NCBI GenBank assembly: GCA_021781455.1 | Contig: JAJXWV010000045.1 | Location: 1 to 48,086 of the forward strand | Direction: 5' to 3' | Length of the DNA stretch: 48,086 bases | From: Acidobacteriota bacterium | Lineage (GTDB): Bacteria > Acidobacteriota > Thermoanaerobaculia > Gp7-AA8 | Shown: positions 42,999 through 48,086 of the stretch, one piece after another | Position numbering within the stretch: the stretch's first letter is position 1 | How the letters are laid out: each line of letters starts with the position of its first letter | The notes under the pieces: model-generated | Seen by the model: only the letters and a program-made list of their open reading frames with translations | The model's database searches: none | Told to the model about the DNA's origin: nothing | Translations under genes and position numbers: made by a program

Positions 42999-43075
42999 AG
43001 TCCGAGGTACGATCGGTTCCCCCACACTGTTCGAGGTCTCTTCTTCCGCGGCTGTCCGATCGCACCAGACATTGG

Positions 43076-43447
43076 ATGGCCAAGAGTACTTTTCGTGAAC
43101 TTGTCGCGTGGCAGAAAGCGATGAGGCTGGCAGCAGGCGTTTACGATGCCACGGCTTCGTTTCCACGCGCAGAGGTCTTTGGGATCACGCAGCAACTGCG
43201 GCGGGCAGCCGCGTCCGTTCCCAGCAATATTGCTGAGGGAAGAGGTCACGGCAGCGCCCGCGATTACAGACGATTTCTCTACAACGCTCGTGGATCGCTC
43301 TTCGAACTGCAGACCCAGCTGCTTCTTGCCAAGGACTTGCACTACCTCGCTGATTCGAGGTGTGAAGGATTGGTGAATGCCACCGAAGAAGTGATCCGCA
43401 TTGTGAACGGACTCATCCATTATCTCGAGCGGGCTCTTACGGGATAA
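43076..43447 (+). CDS. Four-helix-bundle (S23/bIVP-type) protein
   Basis: This 123-residue protein belongs to the family first described as the protein of 23S rRNA intervening sequences (TIGR02436-type). It starts with the family hallmark FRELVAWQKAMRLAAGVY, then FGITQQLRRAAASVPSNIAEG and DYRRFLYNARGSLFELQTQL, giving four helices that form a pentamer in known members. Here it is a stand-alone gene, not in rRNA, and its function is unknown; relatives include Avd of diversity-generating retroelements. It is bracketed by an inverted pair of GCGGGTA arrays. There is no clear SD before the ATG at 43076. Confidence 0.9.
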   Translation: MAKSTFRELVAWQKAMRLAAGVYDATASFPRAEVFGITQQLRRAAASVPSNIAEGRGHGSARDYRRFLYNARGSLFELQTQLLLAKDLHYLADSRCEGLVNATEEVIRIVNGLIHYLERALTG

Positions 43448-43450
43448 CCT

Positions 43451-43484
43451 CCCCTACCCGCTACCCGCTACCCGCTACCCGCTT
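43451..43484. repeat. CTACCCG heptamer array, right of the four-helix-bundle gene
   Basis: Four 7-base units of CTACCCG (the complement of the left array) begin four bases after the gene stop and end four bases before the pyk stop. Together with 42973-42998 they form the ends of a roughly 510-bp gene-carrying unit. Confidence 0.88.
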
Positions 43485-43487
43485 CGT

Positions 43488-44918
43488 TCATCCCCTGACG
43501 CGGTGGACGCGCAGGAGATTCGTCTTCGCCCGCTGGTAAATGGGTGAGCCCATCAGGATCACGAGGCGGTCGCCGGCGCGGACGATCTCCTTCTGCAGCA
43601 GGTATTCGTCGACTCGTTCCACGATCTGCTCGTGGAACTCGCCCGCGTCGCGCAGGACGTATGGCTGAACACCCCAGAGGATGTTCATCCGGCGGGCCAC
43701 CCAGCTCGAAGGAGTCAGAGCGATGATGGGTGCGTGCGGCCGGAACTTCGACATCAGCTTCGCCGCGAAGCCGCTCTGGGTGAACACGACGATGTACTTC
43801 GCGTTGATCCCTTCCGCGGCGTAGTTCGCGGCTCCCGCGAGCGCGTCCGTGATCTCGTCGGAGATGCTCGTCTTCTCGAAGGGCAGCTGCTGGCGCGCGC
43901 TGTAAATCGATCCGTCCTGCTCGGCGGCCGTGATGATGCGCGCCATCATCTGCACCGATTCCACCGGGTACTTGCCCGATGCGGTTTCGGCGGAAAGCAT
44001 CACCGCGTCTGATCCGTCGAAGATCGCATTGGCGACGTCCGATGCTTCCGCGCGTGTGGGGCGGGCATTGGTGGTCATCGACTCGAGCATCTGCGTGGCG
44101 GTGATGGCGAAGCGTCCCCAGCGGCTCGATTGCGTGATGATCCGCTTCTGCACCATGGGCACGGCCTCGGGCGGCATCTCCACGCCGAGGTCGCCCCGCG
44201 CCACCATGACCCCATCGCTGACCGAGAGGATGTCGGTGAGGTTGTCGATGGCCTGCGGCTTCTCGAGCTTGGCGATGACGTTGATCTCCTCCGCACCGAG
44301 GGAGGCCAGCAGTTCCCGCAGCTCTTCGATGTCCGTGCGGCGGCGCACGAAGGACGCCGCGATGTAGTCGAGCTTCTGCTCGGCGGCGAAGGCCACGTCA
44401 CCGCGGTCCTTCTCCGTGATGGCCGGGATGCTCAGCTCCGAATCGGGGAAATTCATCCCCTTCTTCGAGGAGATCGGACCGCCATGGATGACGCGCGTGT
44501 GCACGCGGTTGCCGTCGACGGCCGTGACCACGAGCTCGACCAGGCCGTCGTTGATCAGGATCCGATGACCGATCTGCACTTCGCGCGGCAGCGCGGTGAA
44601 CGGAGTGGAGACCCGCACCACGTTTCCGAGAATCGGTTCCGTGGTGATCTCCAAGGACGCGCCGTTCTGAAGGTAGATCACCCCTTCGACGTCGCCGATG
44701 CGAATCTTCGGACCCTGGATGTCGCCGACAATCGGCACGTAGCGGCCCAGGTCCATCGAGGCCTGGCGGATCGTCGAGATCAGCTTCTTCTTCTCGTCCT
44801 GGGTTCCGTGGGAGAAATTCAGGCGAAAAACGTCCACGCCCGATTTGAGCAGGCTGAAGATCGTGTCTGCGTTGCTGCAGGCCGGGCCGAGGGTGGCAAC
44901 TATCTTTGTACGGCGCAT
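43488..44918 (-). CDS. pyk: Pyruvate kinase
   Basis: This is the last step of glycolysis, making ATP and pyruvate from PEP. The 476 residues begin MRRTKIVATLGPAC and contain LNFSHGT, the substrate region KGMNFP (SKKGMNFPDSELSIP), the catalytic lysine in VIAKLEKPQA, MVARGDLGVE, and TQMLESM. The C-terminal allosteric domain is complete and there is no extra PEP-utiliser domain. It is the downstream neighbour of the DAHP synthase gene, but a heptamer hairpin separates them. Confidence 0.97.
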   Translation of the reverse strand: MRRTKIVATLGPACSNADTIFSLLKSGVDVFRLNFSHGTQDEKKKLISTIRQASMDLGRYVPIVGDIQGPKIRIGDVEGVIYLQNGASLEITTEPILGNVVRVSTPFTALPREVQIGHRILINDGLVELVVTAVDGNRVHTRVIHGGPISSKKGMNFPDSELSIPAITEKDRGDVAFAAEQKLDYIAASFVRRRTDIEELRELLASLGAEEINVIAKLEKPQAIDNLTDILSVSDGVMVARGDLGVEMPPEAVPMVQKRIITQSSRWGRFAITATQMLESMTTNARPTRAEASDVANAIFDGSDAVMLSAETASGKYPVESVQMMARIITAAEQDGSIYSARQQLPFEKTSISDEITDALAGAANYAAEGINAKYIVVFTQSGFAAKLMSKFRPHAPIIALTPSSWVARRMNILWGVQPYVLRDAGEFHEQIVERVDEYLLQKEIVRAGDRLVILMGSPIYQRAKTNLLRVHRVRG

Positions 44919-44922
44919 ACGA

Positions 44923-45025
44923 AGTGCTGAGTCCTGAGTCCTGAGTCCTGAGTCGAAGCGCGGAGACCCTGCGATGCCACTCAGGACTCAGCACTCAGCA
45001 CTCAGCACTCAGCACTCAGCACTGC
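44923..45025. repeat. Inverted CTGAGTC/ACTCAGC heptamer arrays between pyk and the DAHP synthase gene
   Basis: The left arm 44923-44957 has four to five units of AGTCCTG/AGTGCTG; the right arm 44978-45025 has six to seven units ACTCAGG/ACTCAGC. The loop is about 20 bases. It is the same unit family as the arrays between thyA and lysA. It occupies the whole gap between the pyk start and the DAHP synthase gene stop. Confidence 0.9.
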
Positions 45026-46060
45026 CTATGACGCGGCCAGCGCCGGCTGCAATGTCCGCCCCACGACCTGTCCGATGGCATCGCACTCGCGGACGAGCTG
45101 CGCGAAATCCTCCGGGAGGATGGCCTGGGGGCCGTCGGAGAGCGCCTCTTCCGGCTTGTGGTGAACCTCGATCAAGACTCCGTCGCATCCGACGGCGATG
45201 GCCGCACGCGACATCGGAAGGACCTTGTTGCGCTTGCCGGTGCCATGGCTCGGGTCGACCAGAACGGGCAGGTGGCTGGTGCGCTTGATGGCCGGGACGA
45301 TGGAGAGGTCGAGGGTGTTGCGCGTGTGATCGGCGAACGTACGCACCCCGCGCTCGCACAGGATGACCGCGTAATTGCCCTCGGACATGACGTACTCGGC
45401 CGAGAGCAGCAGTTCCTCGAGCGTGGCCGACATGCCCCGCTTGAGCAGCACAGGAGTGCGGGTGCGGCCGGCGGCCTTCAGCAGCGCGAAGTTCTGCATG
45501 TTGCGGGCGCCGATCTGAATGCAGTCGGCATACTGAACGACGAGCTTCAGCGACCCCTCGTCGATCGCCTCGGTGATGATCGGCAGGTCGAATTCCTCGC
45601 GAACGCGGGCCAGGATCTCGAGGCCACGCTCGCCGAGCCCCTGGAACGAATACGGTGAGGTTCGCGGCTTGTAGGCACCGCCCCGGAGCAGCTGTCCTCC
45701 GGCCCGCTTGATGCCCTGGGCAATCGTGCGCGTCTGATCGAGCGATTCCACGGCGCAGGGACCGCCGATGACCACGATTCCTCTTCCACCGACATCCACA
45801 CCGCCGACACTGACAATCGTGTCGTCCGGCTTGGCCTCGCGGCTGACGAGCTTGTACCCATGGGAGACCCGGATGACTTCCTTGACGCCCGGAAAATTCT
45901 CGAGCACTTCAGGATCGGCGGTGCGCTGGGCGCCGGTGATCCCGATGGCGGTGCGGTTCGCGCCGGGAATCGGGTGAGCCTTCAGCCCCATCTTCTCGAT
46001 GTGGCGGACGACCGCTTCAATCTGTTCCGGCCTCGCGCCGGCATCCATGACAACAAGCAT
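45026..46060 (-). CDS. aroF: 3-deoxy-7-phosphoheptulonate (DAHP) synthase
   Basis: This enzyme condenses PEP and erythrose 4-phosphate, opening the shikimate pathway; AroB, the next enzyme, is encoded at 4277. The 344 residues have an N-terminal ferredoxin-like regulatory domain (about 1-70, as in the Thermotoga-type enzymes), then the TIM barrel with GGPCAVES, KPRTSPYSFQGLG, IGARNMQNF, the metal cysteine in CERGVRTF, and LVDPSHGTGKR. The N-terminal domain usually gives Tyr or Phe inhibition. The start is ATG at 46060. Confidence 0.95.
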   Translation of the reverse strand: MLVVMDAGARPEQIEAVVRHIEKMGLKAHPIPGANRTAIGITGAQRTADPEVLENFPGVKEVIRVSHGYKLVSREAKPDDTIVSVGGVDVGGRGIVVIGGPCAVESLDQTRTIAQGIKRAGGQLLRGGAYKPRTSPYSFQGLGERGLEILARVREEFDLPIITEAIDEGSLKLVVQYADCIQIGARNMQNFALLKAAGRTRTPVLLKRGMSATLEELLLSAEYVMSEGNYAVILCERGVRTFADHTRNTLDLSIVPAIKRTSHLPVLVDPSHGTGKRNKVLPMSRAAIAVGCDGVLIEVHHKPEEALSDGPQAILPEDFAQLVRECDAIGQVVGRTLQPALAAS

Positions 46061-46084
46061 TGGGGGTCCTCGGGAATGCGCGAA

Positions 46085-46142
46085 GCGGGCAGGGGGGAGC
46101 GGGCAGGAAACCCCTGCCCGCTGCCCGCTGCACGCTGCCCGC
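46085..46142. repeat. Inverted GCGGGCA/CCCGCTG heptamer arrays upstream of the DAHP synthase gene
   Basis: The left arm 46085-46107 has GCGGGCA, GGGGGGA, GCGGGCA; the right arm 46113-46142 has four units CCCGCTG/CACGCTG. The loop is about five bases, so a strong hairpin should form. It lies in the divergent gap between the DAHP synthase gene and the gene at 46229, where promoters must be. Confidence 0.88.
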
Positions 46143-46228
46143 GTCGTTTGCGGAATCGGCGTCCGTCAGGAGTCGTTTCCGGAGGTCAGTATAATCGACC
46201 ATTCGAGTGTGAGATTCCGGAGCCCCCG

Positions 46229-46972
46229 ATGAGAAAAGAGCTGAGACTCTCCCTGACACTGGCCGCCGTCGCCGCGTTCTTCTGCGCGAACGCCTTCGCC
46301 ACCTATATCGTCGCCCTCAAGACCGGCGCGAGCTATAAGGCCAAGGCCAAGTGGACCGTCAAAGGCGGCAAGGCCTATGTCTCCCTGGAAAGCGGCGAGA
46401 CGCTCGAGCTCGATCCTTCGCTCATCGACGAGGCCCGTTCCGAGCAGATGACCCGATCGGGGCTCGGCGACGCCCGCATCATCGCTGTCGGAACGAGTGA
46501 CACCGCGCCGGTGAAGCAACAGCCCTCGCTCGGCTCCACGATCCGCCTTCGCAAGCTGCCGCCCACTCAGGCCGTTCCGGCGGCGCCTGCCACGACTACG
46601 ACCGCTCCGTCCCCCGACGTTCCTGCAAGCGGAAACCTGCTCGGTCAGGACGTCGTCGAAAAGTTCGCGCGTGCCTACGAGAACGTCGGGCTGTTCGAGC
46701 AGAAGCTGACGGCCACCGGTCCCCACTCGCTGCGTGCCGAGCTCACGGCCGACAGCGAGGACAAAGTCTTCAACGCCATTTCGGCCACATCGTTCCTGAT
46801 GGTGCGCAACGCCGGCGTCCCGGGCGCGCAGATCGACATGGTCGAGCTGTTCATGAAGACGACCACCGGCGGATCGTCAGGGCGTTTTCAGATGTCGCAG
46901 GACGACGCCCAGGCTCTCGACTCGAAGAAGATCTCGCAGCAGGACTACTTCGTGCGCCGCGTGATTTACTGA
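46229..46972 (+). CDS. Secreted protein of unknown function
   Basis: This 247-residue protein has a clear signal peptide (MRKELRLSLTLAAVAAFFCA, cleavage after NAFA). A short beta segment follows (YIVALKTGASYKAKAKWTVK, then YVSLESGETLELDPSLIDEA), a Pro/Thr-rich linker, and a C-terminal domain of about 90 residues (LLGQDVVEKFARAYENVGLF to RRVIY) of mixed helix and strand. The beta segment resembles that of the unknown protein at 31051. The ATG at 46229 has GGAG about eight bases upstream. No known family is recognised. Confidence 0.75.
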   Translation: MRKELRLSLTLAAVAAFFCANAFATYIVALKTGASYKAKAKWTVKGGKAYVSLESGETLELDPSLIDEARSEQMTRSGLGDARIIAVGTSDTAPVKQQPSLGSTIRLRKLPPTQAVPAAPATTTTAPSPDVPASGNLLGQDVVEKFARAYENVGLFEQKLTATGPHSLRAELTADSEDKVFNAISATSFLMVRNAGVPGAQIDMVELFMKTTTGGSSGRFQMSQDDAQALDSKKISQQDYFVRRVIY

Positions 46973-46996
46973 CGAGCGGGCCCTGCGCTGCACGTG

Positions 46997-48010
46997 TCAT
47001 TTCAGCACGTCTGCGCGTGCCGGTCTGCCGTAGATCGAGGCGTAGCGGAAGTGGTGCACGTCGGTGTCGACCACTGAGGCCTCCCCTGCTGCAAACACGA
47101 ATGGTTGCACGGGCGCCTCGATCAGCCTGAGCTCATCCGGTGCATTGGCGAACCGGACGTTCACGACCTCCGGCACGCCGATGTTGTACAGCCGCGTGAC
47201 GCGCAGCCTGCCGTCGACGAAGCCGCCGAAGTCGTAGGCGTTCGCGCGCTCGGGACGCCGCACCACGATGGCGATCCCGCTCGTGTCGCGAATCTCCGGC
47301 AACGCCGTCTTCAGCCACGTCGACGACTGCGGCTCGATCGCTTTCGTCGGCAGGGTCTCCAGCGGCCGCTCGACCGGTTTCAGGTAGTTCCAGCGGCCGA
47401 TCGGCGGCTGGCCGACGATGGCCGGCCGCTCTGTGACCGCCGGATCGCGCAGAATCAGGCCGGGTGTCCATTTCCGGACGATGTGCCAGGCACCATCGGT
47501 GACGATGAAGTTCTCCACTTCCGGCGAAAGGTCGACTGCGGCGATGACTCCGCCCACGCTTTTCGTGCTGCGGACGGCGATGACGATGCGGTTCCCGTGA
47601 TCTCTGGCCAGCGCGGTCACGTCGTAGACATCGAGGAGGCTGTTCTCGCCGGTCCGGCGGCCGCCGATCTCCCGCCCGTTGAAGGTGAGTGTGTACTCCG
47701 GATCGGCGCTGACTTTGACATGCGTGTAGTAACGGTTAGGCGGCAGGTCGAAATCGCGGGTGGCGAAGAAGACCACCGGGTCGTTGAGGCTGATGTCGAC
47801 GGGCGCCCAGATCCATGCCGCCCGCCCGGTGACGTCGAAGAACTTGTGCGAATAGAGAAGGTTCAGCCGCGTGAACGCGGCGATGAAGAGGAAACCGAGG
47901 ACGACCACGATTGTGATACGCCACAGCAGTGCGCGGTCGGACGCGGGCAGCGGGTAGCGGGCAGCGGGCAGGGGCCACACATCGGGTCTGGTGCTCGAAT
48001 CGCTGTCCAT
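46997..48010 (-). CDS. Membrane-anchored protein of unknown function with beta-sandwich ectodomain
   Basis: From the ATG at 48010 this is a 337-residue protein with a short cytoplasmic N-terminus, a membrane helix (about 33-50, ITIVVVLGFLFIAAF) and an extracytoplasmic beta-rich part. The core (DPVVFFATRDFDLP, VSADPEYTLTFNGREIG, NSLLDVYDVTALAR) has the pattern of a galactose-binding-like/jelly-roll module as found at the N-terminus of rhamnosidases, but no catalytic domain follows. Residues 12-23 are encoded by a GCGGGCA heptamer array. No SD is apparent. Function unknown. Confidence 0.7.
   Translation of the reverse strand: MDSDSSTRPDVWPLPAARYPLPASDRALLWRITIVVVLGFLFIAAFTRLNLLYSHKFFDVTGRAAWIWAPVDISLNDPVVFFATRDFDLPPNRYYTHVKVSADPEYTLTFNGREIGGRRTGENSLLDVYDVTALARDHGNRIVIAVRSTKSVGGVIAAVDLSPEVENFIVTDGAWHIVRKWTPGLILRDPAVTERPAIVGQPPIGRWNYLKPVERPLETLPTKAIEPQSSTWLKTALPEIRDTSGIAIVVRRPERANAYDFGGFVDGRLRVTRLYNIGVPEVVNVRFANAPDELRLIEAPVQPFVFAAGEASVVDTDVHHFRYASIYGRPARADVLK
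47943..47974. repeat. GCGGGCA heptamer array inside a coding 5' end
   Basis: Four units GCGGGCA, GCGGGTA, GCGGGCA, GCGGGCA lie within the first codons of the unknown membrane protein and encode WPLPAARYPLPA on the leftward strand. No inverted partner is seen between here and the window end. Confidence 0.8.
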
Positions 48011-48086
48011 CGGAGCGAATTGTAAGTGAGCGTCAACGTCTCCGCCCGGCTTCCTGCCCACGGCCCGCTAGAATGCGCGCATGAGC

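Noticed and set aside
43076-43447. Intervening sequence within a 23S rRNA gene
   Set aside because: No rRNA sequence surrounds the gene; it lies between protein genes and heptamer arrays.
42973-43484. Diversity-generating retroelement, because the S23-type protein resembles Avd
   Set aside because: No reverse transcriptase, template repeat or variable repeat is seen in the window.
48081-48086. Start of a further gene on the plus strand (ATGAGC at the window end)
   Set aside because: Only two codons are visible and no ribosome site can be identified, so it cannot be supported.
1-48086. tRNA, rRNA or riboswitch genes
   Set aside because: I scanned the intergenic gaps for acceptor/T-arm words and known leader patterns and found none; the gaps are largely filled by repeats. 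A covariance-model search would be decisive.
1-48086. Phage, defence island or secondary-metabolite cluster
   Set aside because: Apart from the RAYT and repeat elements, all recognised genes are housekeeping, envelope, transport or unknown; no integrase, capsid, nuclease-helicase or synthase modules are present.

Overview
The window is GC-rich, densely coded chromosomal DNA from a Gram-negative (two-membrane) bacterium. The genes that show this are bamD, a CpoB/YbgF-like lipoprotein, a TonB-dependent receptor and a second outer-membrane barrel protein. My best guess is an acidobacterium, because of the Oar-type TonB receptor with an N-terminal carboxypeptidase-regulatory domain, the sulfatase-fold/TPR lipoprotein, NfnAB, SpmAB and the overall gene mix. 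This is inferred from gene content, not from a marker gene; there is no rRNA or tRNA gene here.

Layout. 1-9.1 kb: a cut gene start, penicillin-binding protein 1A, a small protein coupled to an orphan histidine kinase, aroB, aspS, a gamma-class carbonic anhydrase and an MFS exporter. 9.2-18.3 kb: a GyrI-like protein, the thyA-folA pair, lysA, a deacylase lipoprotein, an APC permease, a scar of two truncated genes, and spmAB. 18.6-27.8 kb: the electron-bifurcating transhydrogenase pair nfnAB, a sulfatase-fold/TPR lipoprotein, a RAYT (REP-associated transposase) inside REP clusters, and a large TonB receptor. 28-40 kb: era, a CBS-domain membrane protein, small membrane and secreted proteins, a flavin reductase, def, a cNMP-binding TPR protein, cpoB-like, bamD, rpe, a PASTA protein and lon. 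40-48 kb: a PHP protein, an outer-membrane protein, a four-helix-bundle (S23-type) gene, pyk, a DAHP synthase gene and two unknown proteins. Most genes are housekeeping: cell wall and envelope assembly, folate/dTMP synthesis, shikimate and lysine synthesis, protein quality control and redox balance.

The remarkable part lies between the genes. Many intergenic spaces hold a palindromic repeat, and I can separate several families. The most striking are short arrays of 7-bp units (8-bp at one locus) that nearly always come as an inverted pair. The unit differs from locus to locus (for example CTGAGTG, TTGAAAA, GTGGTCC, GCGGGTA, CTGCGAT) but the period and the pairing are kept, at about eleven places. 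One pair encloses the four-helix-bundle gene, one encloses a second palindrome upstream of lysA, and related arrays flank rpe. Other families are a GTAG-headed REP next to its own RAYT, an element of the CCTCATCC/CTTCTCCCC type, an element of the TCATCCTGAG type inserted in frame in era, and a CTAG-ended MITE-like element that supplies the stop codon of def. Several repeats have entered reading frames or provide start or stop codons.
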